NCBI GenBank assembly: GCA_905216025.1
Contig: CAJMSE010000017.1
Location: forward strand, 1-64,000
Direction: 5' to 3'
Length of the DNA: 64,000 nt
Origin: an uncultured bacterium
GTDB taxonomy: Bacteria > Bacteroidota > Bacteroidia > Bacteroidales > Bacteroidaceae
Shown: positions 15,381-22,600 of the stretch, one piece after another
Position numbering within the stretch: position 1 is the first letter of the stretch
How the letters are laid out: every line of letters starts with the position of its first letter
The notes under the pieces: model-generated
The model's input: the letters and a program-made list of their open reading frames with translations, nothing else
Told to the model about the DNA's origin: nothing
Databases searched by the model: none
Translations under genes and position numbers: made by a program

Positions 15381-16670
15381 ATGCTTACACTCAAACTCAT
15401 CAGTGAGGAAACTGAACGTGTGATAAAAGGCTTGGAGAAAAAGCACTTCAAAGGTGCTAAGGAAGCCATAGACAACGTGCTGGAAGCAGACAAGCGCCGT
15501 AAGGAGGCGCAGACAAAGTCTGACAAGAACAAGCAGGAGGCCAAGCAGATGGCTGCGCAGATAGGCGCGCTGATGAAGCAAGGCAGAAAAGACGAAGTGG
15601 AGGAAATCAAATCCAAGGTGGCAGAGCTGAAGCAGGCCGACAAGGTGCTGGAGGAAGAGATGGCCAAGGCCGAAAAAGAGCTGAACGCACTGCTCTGTTC
15701 CATACCGAACATACCCAACGATGACGTTCCGGAAGGAGCAGGAGCCGAGGACAACGTAGTAGTGAAGACCGGCGGTCCGATGCCCAACCTCGGCGAAGAT
15801 GCCCTGTGTCACTGGGATCTCTGCAAGAAATTCAACCTCATAGACTTCGACCTCGGCGTGAAAATTACCGGTGCGGGATTCCCCGTATACATCGGCAAGA
15901 TGGCCCGCCTGCAGCGCGCCCTTGAGGCCTTCTTCCTCGAGGAAGCACGCAAGAGCGGATATCTGGAAGTACAGCCGCCGTACGTTGTGAACGAGGCTTC
16001 TGGATACGGAACGGGGCAGCTGCCCGACAAGGAGGGGCAGATGTACCACTGCAACGAGGATAACCTCTACCTCATACCTACGGCAGAAGTGCCCGTAACA
16101 AACATTTTCCGCGACGTAATACTCGACGAGAAAGACCTGCCGATAAAGCGCTGCGCCTACTCGGGATGTTTCCGCCGCGAAGCCGGCAGCTACGGAAAGG
16201 ACGTGCGCGGCTTGAACCGCCTCCATCAGTTCGACAAGGTTGAAATCGTACGAATTGACAAGCCGGAGCACTCATACCATAGCCTTGACGAAATGCTTGA
16301 GCACGTGGAGGGACTGGTTAAGAAACTGGAACTGCCTTACCGCATACTGCGTCTGTGCGGCGGCGACATGAGCTTCACATCCGCCATCTGTTACGACTTC
16401 GAGGTGTACAGCGCAGCACAGAAGCGCTGGCTCGAGGTATCTTCGGTATCCAACTTCGAGAGCTACCAGGCCAACCGCCTGAAGTGCCGCTACCGCAATG
16501 CAGAGACGAAAAAGACCGAGCTGTGCCACACGCTGAACGGCTCTGCCCTCGCCCTGCCCCGCATCGTGGCCACCATCATCGAGAACAACCAGACGCCTGA
16601 GGGTATCCGCGTGCCTAAGTGCCTCGTGCCCTACTGCGGATTCGAAATACTCGACGACAAGAACTTTTAG
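15381..16670 (+). CDS. serS: Serine-tRNA ligase
   Basis: Charges tRNA-Ser (class II synthetase). Residues about 1-110 form the antiparallel coiled-coil arm that contacts the tRNA long variable arm (rich in Lys/Glu: EAKQMAAQIGALMKQGRK). The catalytic domain holds PTAEVPVTN near residue 235, motif 2 CFRREAGSYGKDVRGLNRLHQF near 258, and the motif 3 region LNGSALALPRIVATIIENNQ near 393. The 429-residue length is normal. It has its own promoter, and a long stem-loop follows. Confidence 0.97.
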   Translation: MLTLKLISEETERVIKGLEKKHFKGAKEAIDNVLEADKRRKEAQTKSDKNKQEAKQMAAQIGALMKQGRKDEVEEIKSKVAELKQADKVLEEEMAKAEKELNALLCSIPNIPNDDVPEGAGAEDNVVVKTGGPMPNLGEDALCHWDLCKKFNLIDFDLGVKITGAGFPVYIGKMARLQRALEAFFLEEARKSGYLEVQPPYVVNEASGYGTGQLPDKEGQMYHCNEDNLYLIPTAEVPVTNIFRDVILDEKDLPIKRCAYSGCFRREAGSYGKDVRGLNRLHQFDKVEIVRIDKPEHSYHSLDEMLEHVEGLVKKLELPYRILRLCGGDMSFTSAICYDFEVYSAAQKRWLEVSSVSNFESYQANRLKCRYRNAETKKTELCHTLNGSALALPRIVATIIENNQTPEGIRVPKCLVPYCGFEILDDKNF

Positions 16671-16705
16671 CTGTAAATGACAACACGGCTATGCTGAAAT
16701 AAAAG

Positions 16706-16759
16706 ACACGGAGATACGCAGCCGCCGGCTATATGCCAGAGAGCTGTGTGTCTCCGTGT
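16706..16759 (+). terminator. Long stem-loop after serS, probable terminator
   Basis: Positions 16706-16722 pair with 16743-16759 over 17 bp, with two G-U wobbles in RNA (ACACGGAGATACGCAGC with GCTGTGTGTCTCCGTGT), around a 20-nt loop. Only a short T-rich tail (TCTGTTTGC) follows, so it may act as an RNA 3' end or barrier rather than a classic intrinsic terminator. The rest of 16671-16875 shows no gene. Confidence 0.6.
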
Positions 16760-16875
16760 TCTGTTTGCAGCACCATCGGGTCCGGCAAGGCCCTTGACAA
16801 TACCGGCGACAACCGCTCTACGGCTGCGTGTCCCGTATTCTTTATATTTCCAACATCATTAACACATACATCATT

Positions 16876-19284
16876 ATGTTCAAGATAGTAAAGAAACAAC
16901 GCTTCTCCGAGAAGGTCTTTCTTTTCGAGATAGAAGCCCCGTTGATAGCAAAGAGCCGTAAGGCTGGAAATTTCGTGATAGTACGCGTTGACGGGAAGGG
17001 CGAGCGCATGCCGCTTACAATTGCCGACGCCGATGTGGCCAAGGGCACGATAACGCTCGTAGTGCAAGAGGTGGGACTGTCGTCGATGAAGCTATGCAGG
17101 CTCAACGAAGGCGACTGCGTGGCCGATGTTGTAGGACCGCTCGGCAATCCGACACACATAGAGAAGTTCGGCACCGTGATATGTGCCGGAGGTGGCGTGG
17201 GCGTGGCTCCGATGCTGCCCATCATCCGTGCACTGAAAGCTGCCGGCAACCGTGTATTGTCTGTAATAGCAGGCCGCAATAAGGACCTTATTATATTGGA
17301 GGATGAAGTGCGCGCGAGCAGCGACGAACTTATCATCATGACCGACGACGGCTCATACGGCGAGAAAGGCGTGGTGACCGTCGGCATTGAGAAATTCATC
17401 AAGCAGGAAGGACATATCGACAAGGCCTTCGCCATCGGCCCGCCCGTGATGATGAAGTTCTCCTGCCTGCTCACACAGAAGTACGGCATACCCACTGACG
17501 TATCGCTTAACACCATCATGGTAGACGGTACGGGAATGTGCGGCGCCTGCCGGCTTACCATCGGAGGCAAGACAAAATTCGTGTGCATCGACGGTCCGGA
17601 GTTCGACGGTGCATTGGTAGACTGGGACGAGATGTTCAAGCGCATGGGAACATTCAAGCACGCCGAGCAGGAAGAGCTCGAGCACTTCGAGGAACATGTG
17701 GTCTCCCCCGCCCTTCCCAATGACATGAAACCTCAAACTGCAGATAATAGAAACACAGATACTACAATAACACGGAGCAAAGGCGAAGCCGCTGTGGCAG
17801 AAGGAGCATGCGCCGATGATTCAACAGATGAGCTGACATCACGCGATGCGCAGTGGCGCAAGGACTTACGCGCTGCTGTTAAACCAAAGGAGCGCACATC
17901 GATACAGCGTGTAAGGATGCCGGAACTCGACCCGGCATACCGTGCCACAACACGCACGGAAGAAGTAAACACAGGCCTTACACCCGAGATGGCAATGCAG
18001 GAGGCAAAGCGCTGTCTCGACTGCGCCAAGCCGAGCTGCATGGAGGGATGTCCGGTAAGCATCAATATACCGTCGTTCGTGAAGAACATCGAACGCGGCG
18101 ACTTCCTCTCGGCAGCCAAAGTGCTGAAGCAAACCTCTGCCCTGCCCGCCGTATGCGGCCGTGTCTGTCCGCAGGAAAAACAGTGCGAAAGCCGTTGCAT
18201 ACACCTGAAGATGAACGGAGAGGCCGTAGCCATAGGCTACTTAGAGCGCTTCGCTGCCGACTATGAGCGCGAGAGCGGCCGGATGTTGACGCCTGAGACA
18301 GCACCGGCCAACGGCATAAAGATTGCCGTCGTAGGCTCCGGTCCGTCAGGACTGAGCTTTGCCGGCGACATGGCCCGCAGGGGATACGAGGTTCATGTGT
18401 TTGAGGCACTGCACGAAATAGGCGGTGTTTTGAAATACGGAATACCCGAGTTCCGCCTTCCAAACAGAATTGTGGATGTGGAAATAGACAATCTTCGCAA
18501 GATGGGCGTGCATTTCACGACAGACTGTATCGTTGGCAAGACAATCTCGATAGAGCAGCTTGAGGAACAAGGATACAAGGGAATCTTCGTCGGCTCTGGC
18601 GCAGGACTGCCTAATTTCATGGACATACCGGGCGAGAACCTTATTAATATAATGTCATCCAACGAATATCTGACGCGCGTCAACCTCATGGATGCAGCCA
18701 ATCCGACAACCGACACGCCGATGAATCTCGGCAAGCACGTGCTCGTGGTAGGCGGCGGAAACACGGCAATGGATTCGTGCCGCACAGCCAAGCGCCTTGG
18801 CGCTGACGTGACGATTGTATATCGCCGCTCGGAAGCCGAGATGCCGGCACGTCTCGAGGAGGTGAAACACGCCAGGGAAGAAGGTATCAACTTCCTCACA
18901 CTGCATAACCCGATAGAGTATATCGGCGACGAGAACGGAGCCGTAAGGCAGGCCGTGCTTGAGGTGATGCGCCTCGGCGAACCCGACGCAAGCGGCCGAC
19001 GCCGTCCTGAGCCTACGGGCGAGACAAAGACGATAGACGTGGATCAGGTGATTGTGGCCATCGGCGTATCACCCAACCCGCTCGTACCGCAGTCTGTCAA
19101 GGGACTCGAACTGGGCCGCAAAAACACCATCGCCGTGAACGACGCCATGCGTTCGTCGCGCCCCGACCTTTTTGCCGGCGGAGACATCGTGCGCGGCGGA
19201 GCAACCGTGATACTCGCCATGGGCGACGGACGGCGCGCGGCTGAGAACATGGACAAGCAAATCAGAGGTCGTAAAGAAGAATAA
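16876..19284 (+). CDS. Fused NfnA/NfnB-like flavoprotein (DHODB-type NAD-binding subunit plus GltD-like oxidoreductase)
   Basis: Predicted 802-residue cytosolic electron-transfer enzyme. Residues 1 to about 265 match the FAD/NAD-binding, [2Fe-2S] subunit family of dihydroorotate dehydrogenase B and NfnA (CAGGGVGVAPM near 99; cluster Cys in GTGMCGACRLTIG). A hydrophilic linker (about 290-350) joins a GltD/NfnB-like half. That half has [4Fe-4S] cysteines (CLDCAKPSCMEGCP; CGRVCPQEKQCESRC), an FAD site (VVGSGPSGLSFAGDMA) and an NADPH site (VVGGGNTAMD). In two-subunit Nfn enzymes these halves couple NADH, NADPH and ferredoxin. The fused form may be an NADH-dependent ferredoxin:NADP oxidoreductase, although annotations often call it glutamate synthase small chain. 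No GltB large subunit lies nearby. The ATG at 16876 starts the conserved MFKIVKKQRF. Confidence 0.88.
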   Translation: MFKIVKKQRFSEKVFLFEIEAPLIAKSRKAGNFVIVRVDGKGERMPLTIADADVAKGTITLVVQEVGLSSMKLCRLNEGDCVADVVGPLGNPTHIEKFGTVICAGGGVGVAPMLPIIRALKAAGNRVLSVIAGRNKDLIILEDEVRASSDELIIMTDDGSYGEKGVVTVGIEKFIKQEGHIDKAFAIGPPVMMKFSCLLTQKYGIPTDVSLNTIMVDGTGMCGACRLTIGGKTKFVCIDGPEFDGALVDWDEMFKRMGTFKHAEQEELEHFEEHVVSPALPNDMKPQTADNRNTDTTITRSKGEAAVAEGACADDSTDELTSRDAQWRKDLRAAVKPKERTSIQRVRMPELDPAYRATTRTEEVNTGLTPEMAMQEAKRCLDCAKPSCMEGCPVSINIPSFVKNIERGDFLSAAKVLKQTSALPAVCGRVCPQEKQCESRCIHLKMNGEAVAIGYLERFAADYERESGRMLTPETAPANGIKIAVVGSGPSGLSFAGDMARRGYEVHVFEALHEIGGVLKYGIPEFRLPNRIVDVEIDNLRKMGVHFTTDCIVGKTISIEQLEEQGYKGIFVGSGAGLPNFMDIPGENLINIMSSNEYLTRVNLMDAANPTTDTPMNLGKHVLVVGGGNTAMDSCRTAKRLGADVTIVYRRSEAEMPARLEEVKHAREEGINFLTLHNPIEYIGDENGAVRQAVLEVMRLGEPDASGRRRPEPTGETKTIDVDQVIVAIGVSPNPLVPQSVKGLELGRKNTIAVNDAMRSSRPDLFAGGDIVRGGATVILAMGDGRRAAENMDKQIRGRKEE

Positions 19285-19653
19285 ATGAACGGATTATATA
19301 CCATATTGCTGCTCATACTAAGCAATGTCTTCATGACATTGGCTTGGTATGGGCATCTAAAACTCCAGCAGACGGGCACTTCAAGCAACTGGCCGCTGCT
19401 CGGAGTGATTGTATTTTCATGGGGCATTGCCTTCTTCGAGTATTGCTGTCAGGTACCGGCCAACAGGTTCGGATTCACCGGAAACGGCGGTCCTTTCTCC
19501 TTGGTACAGCTCAAAGTGGTGCAGGAGTGTATCAGTCTTGCTGTGTTTGCCGTCATGGCGAACATCATGTTCCAGGGCCAGAACCTTCATTGGAACCACA
19601 TATTGGCATTCCTCCTCATAATATGCGCCGTATATCTTGTTTTCATGAAGTAG
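19285..19653 (+). CDS. DUF486-family small membrane protein
   Basis: A 122-residue integral membrane protein with four predicted transmembrane helices (about residues 4-22, 33-51, 75-93, 102-120) and the conserved FANRFGF-like segment VPANRFGFTG. DUF486 belongs to the drug/metabolite transporter superfamily; the substrate is unknown. Its ATG immediately follows the flavoprotein stop (TAAATG), so the two are co-translated or at least co-transcribed. Confidence 0.85.
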   Translation: MNGLYTILLLILSNVFMTLAWYGHLKLQQTGTSSNWPLLGVIVFSWGIAFFEYCCQVPANRFGFTGNGGPFSLVQLKVVQECISLAVFAVMANIMFQGQNLHWNHILAFLLIICAVYLVFMK

Positions 19654-19675
19654 GATTACATACATCCGCAAGACG

Positions 19676-20407
19676 ATGCCCACCTATACAGAAGCAAAGA
19701 AACTGGAACTGAAAATCAGCAGCCGCGTAAGGAAAGCCATGGCACAATACGGGCTGATAGAAAGCGGAGACAAGGTCCTTGTCGGACTTTCTGGCGGCAA
19801 AGACTCTCTCTGCCTGCTTGAAATGCTTGCCCAACGGGCACGGATACACAAGCCGGAGTTCACAGTCGAAGCGGTGCATGTCAGAATGGAAAACATCAGA
19901 TACAAGACAGACACCACATACCTGCAACGCTTTTCGGAAAGCAACGGCGTTCCGCTTCATATCATTACGACCGGATTCGATGCCACCGTGAACAGTAAGA
20001 AGCCGGCATGCTTCCTCTGTTCCTGGCACAGACGCAAGCAGATATTCAACCTTGCGCAAAGGCTCGGGTGTAACAAGATTGCACTGGGACACCACATGGA
20101 CGACATCATACACACCGCAATGTTAAACCAATTCTTTCAGGGCCACTTCTCAACGATGCCTGTCAAGCTCCAGATGGCAAAGATGCCGCTTACCATCATC
20201 CGCCCGCTATGCCTCAACGCCGAAGCCGACATCATGAAACACGCCGTAAACAGGAACTATGAGAAGCAGATAAAACAATGCCCCTATGAGACGGATTCAC
20301 ACCGGAACGACATGAAACGCATCTTCGGAGAGATTGAGAGGATGAACCCTGAGGCACGGTTCTCCATCTGGAACGCTCTTGAAGCCGAAGGCAAGTTAAC
20401 CGAATAG
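19676..20407 (+). CDS. TtcA/TilS-type PP-loop ATPase, probable tRNA thiolation enzyme
   Basis: The 243-residue protein has the ATP-pyrophosphatase PP-loop LSGGKDSLCL (near residue 38), a Cys-x-x-Cys pair in ACFLCSWHRRKQIF (near residue 115) and the GHHMDDIIHT motif (near residue 139). These features define the TtcA branch, which 2-thiolates cytidine 32 of tRNAs using an iron-sulfur cluster. It is shorter than E. coli TtcA (about 310), so substrate specificity is not certain. It lies 22 nt after the DUF486 gene. Confidence 0.82.
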   Translation: MPTYTEAKKLELKISSRVRKAMAQYGLIESGDKVLVGLSGGKDSLCLLEMLAQRARIHKPEFTVEAVHVRMENIRYKTDTTYLQRFSESNGVPLHIITTGFDATVNSKKPACFLCSWHRRKQIFNLAQRLGCNKIALGHHMDDIIHTAMLNQFFQGHFSTMPVKLQMAKMPLTIIRPLCLNAEADIMKHAVNRNYEKQIKQCPYETDSHRNDMKRIFGEIERMNPEARFSIWNALEAEGKLTE

Positions 20408-20480
20408 CACTTTAAATATTGTTAATACAGCACGCCATAATAAATCTTTTCATTATCTTTGCTTTATAAATAAGCAAGCA

Positions 20481-21641
20481 ATGAGAAAGATATCCATATT
20501 ATTTATAGTTTTGTTTATCCCATTCTGCGCCATGGGACAGAGACAAGCACGCAAGTCAAAGCCGGCAGTAAAGGAAGTGAAGAAGGTTGACGAGCGTACG
20601 GAGAGGATGATTGCCGCTACTCAAGACGTCTTCTTCATCGACAGCTTGGTCATCGACAAGGATGCTTTTCTTGGTAAATACATGCTGAGCAGGGAGTCTG
20701 GAAAGCTATGCCGGTATAACGACCTGTTCGGCAATTCAGACGGACAAGCCGGTTCTTTCGCGCATGTCAACGAGATGGGAAACAAGTGTTACTTCGCTAT
20801 GGAAGACGACAACGCCGGCGTAAAGCTATATACGAGCGATCTGCTGAACAACGAATGGACACGGCCAGCCGTGCTTGAGGGTATCAACGATGATGGAGGC
20901 ATCGAGGAAATGAACTACCCTTTCATGATGGCAGACGGAGTCACGCTATACTTTGCCGCGACCGGCAAGGAGAGCATAGGCGGCTATGACATATTCGCCA
21001 CGCGCCTCGACTCGGAAAGCGGAAGATTCCTGAAGCCTGAAAACATCGGCATGCCATTCAATTCGGAAGCCAACGACTATATGTACGCCATCGATGAGAT
21101 AGACAGCATAGGATGGTTTGTCACCGACCGCAACCAGCCGGAGGGCAAAGTGTGCATCTATATGTTCGTCCCCTCCGAGACGCGTCAGACTTTTTCACCT
21201 GACATATACAGCCGCGAAGAGATTGAATCGTTCGCACGCATCACGCGGATTGCCGACACATGGAGAAGCAAGGAAGAGCGGGAAGAGGCCCTGCAACGGT
21301 TGGCGGAAGTCAAGCACAGTGACGTGCGGCGGATGGCAACAATGAGTTTTGTGGTCAACGACAATACCGCATACGAGTCTGCGAGCAGTTTCCGCTCCAA
21401 AGACGCCCAGAAAAAATATGAGCAGCTGAACTCGATGAAGTCGAGACTGAACACTTTGGGCACAGCCTTAGACAAGGCCCGCAACTACTACGCCAAGGCA
21501 AACGGCGCCGAGCGGAAAGAGCTTAGGGAGGAAATACTGAAGAGCGAGAAGCAATATGAAAGCCTTGAGATGGAGATCAGGCAGACGGAGAAAGACATAA
21601 GGAACATCGAGAACAAACTTTTAACAAACGGCAGGCTATGA
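20481..21641 (+). CDS. Exported PD40-type beta-propeller protein with C-terminal coiled coil
   Basis: Function unknown. A signal peptide covers residues 1-19 (MRKISILFIVLFIPFCAMGQ). Residues about 60-235 carry repeats typical of PD40/TolB-like propellers (FAHVNEMGNKCYFAMEDD, MADGVTLYFAATGKESIGGYDIF, IDEIDSIGWFVTDR). The last ~75 residues are a charged coiled coil (EILKSEKQYESLEMEIRQTEKDIRN). The -7-like TATCTTTG at 20454-20461 suggests its own promoter. Its stop overlaps the nucleoside phosphorylase start (ATGA), so the two are probably co-translated. Confidence 0.72.
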   Translation: MRKISILFIVLFIPFCAMGQRQARKSKPAVKEVKKVDERTERMIAATQDVFFIDSLVIDKDAFLGKYMLSRESGKLCRYNDLFGNSDGQAGSFAHVNEMGNKCYFAMEDDNAGVKLYTSDLLNNEWTRPAVLEGINDDGGIEEMNYPFMMADGVTLYFAATGKESIGGYDIFATRLDSESGRFLKPENIGMPFNSEANDYMYAIDEIDSIGWFVTDRNQPEGKVCIYMFVPSETRQTFSPDIYSREEIESFARITRIADTWRSKEEREEALQRLAEVKHSDVRRMATMSFVVNDNTAYESASSFRSKDAQKKYEQLNSMKSRLNTLGTALDKARNYYAKANGAERKELREEILKSEKQYESLEMEIRQTEKDIRNIENKLLTNGRL

Positions 21642-22510
21642 AGAAATACTTTGCAGAATCGGAACTGATAATCAATCAGGACGGAAGTGTGTTCCACCTG
21701 CACCTCAAACCGGAGCAGATGGCGGACAAAATCATCCTCGTAGGCGACCCGGGGCGTGTGGAACTGGTGGCATCGCATTTCGACAACCGCGAATGCGAGA
21801 CCGGTAACCGCGAGTTCCGCACCATCACCGGCACATACCACGGCAAGCGCATCACCGTACAGAGCACTGGCATCGGCTGCGACAACATTGACATCGTGCT
21901 CAATGAGATGGACGCTTTAGCCAACATCGACTTCTCCACGCGCACCGAAAACGAGACCCACCGCCAGTTGACATTCGTGCGCATAGGCACTTGCGGAGGC
22001 TTGCAGCCCTATACCCCGACCGGAACATACATTGCAAGCGAGAAGAGCATCGGCTTCGACGGCCTGCTCAATTTCTACGCCGGACGTAACGAGGTGTGCG
22101 ACCTCGACTTCGAAGCCCACTTCAAGCAACACATGAACTGGAACCCGTTGCTTGGCGGTCCATACGTGATTGATGCCGACAAGGAACTTACCGACCGCAT
22201 CGCTGCAGACGACATGGTCCGCGGAGTCACAATAGCATGCGGCGGATTCTTCGGTCCGCAGGGACGCGAACTGCGCATCCCGCTTGCCGACCCGCACCAG
22301 AACGAAAAGATTGAGCAGTTCGAATACAACGGGCACCGCATCACCAACTTCGAGATGGAGAGCTCGGCCGTGGCCGGACTGGCACGCCTTATGGGCCATA
22401 AGGCCACTACCTGCTGCATGGTCATAGCCAACCGGCTGGAGAAACAGGCGAACACCGGGTACAAGAACACCATCGACGGACTTATCAGCAAGGTGCTCGA
22501 GAGGATATAA
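21638..22510 (+). CDS. Nucleoside phosphorylase (uridine phosphorylase-like)
   Basis: Predicted phosphorolysis of nucleosides in salvage. The 290-residue protein of the PNP/UDP family has KIILVGDPGRVELVASHF near residue 30, the phosphate-site segment RIGTCGGLQPYTPTGTYIASEKS near residue 112, and FEMESSAVAGLARLMGHKA near residue 246. The conserved Met-Glu binds ribose. Substrate choice between uridine and purine nucleosides cannot be fixed by eye; the Bacteroidetes members are usually annotated as nucleoside or uridine phosphorylase. It overlaps the preceding gene by 4 nt. Confidence 0.88.
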   Translation: MKKYFAESELIINQDGSVFHLHLKPEQMADKIILVGDPGRVELVASHFDNRECETGNREFRTITGTYHGKRITVQSTGIGCDNIDIVLNEMDALANIDFSTRTENETHRQLTFVRIGTCGGLQPYTPTGTYIASEKSIGFDGLLNFYAGRNEVCDLDFEAHFKQHMNWNPLLGGPYVIDADKELTDRIAADDMVRGVTIACGGFFGPQGRELRIPLADPHQNEKIEQFEYNGHRITNFEMESSAVAGLARLMGHKATTCCMVIANRLEKQANTGYKNTIDGLISKVLERI

Positions 22511-22539
22511 CGACAAATGAAAAATAAGTCGTCTTTAAT

Positions 22540-22570
22540 TTTGCGGTCTTGATGAATTGGGCTATCTTTG
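22540..22570 (+). promoter_or_regulatory. Bacteroidetes-type promoter of uvrA
   Basis: TTTG (22540-22543), 19 nt, TATCTTTG (22563-22570): an exact consensus match, 31 nt before the uvrA ATG. Confidence 0.88.
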
Positions 22571-22600
22571 TGCTTTCATTCGGAAGGTTTTAGCTAAATT

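Noticed and set aside
15327..16271. Long minus-strand open frame of 314 codons
   Set aside because: It is antisense to serS, rich in Leu/Val/His as expected of a shadow frame, with no family signature.
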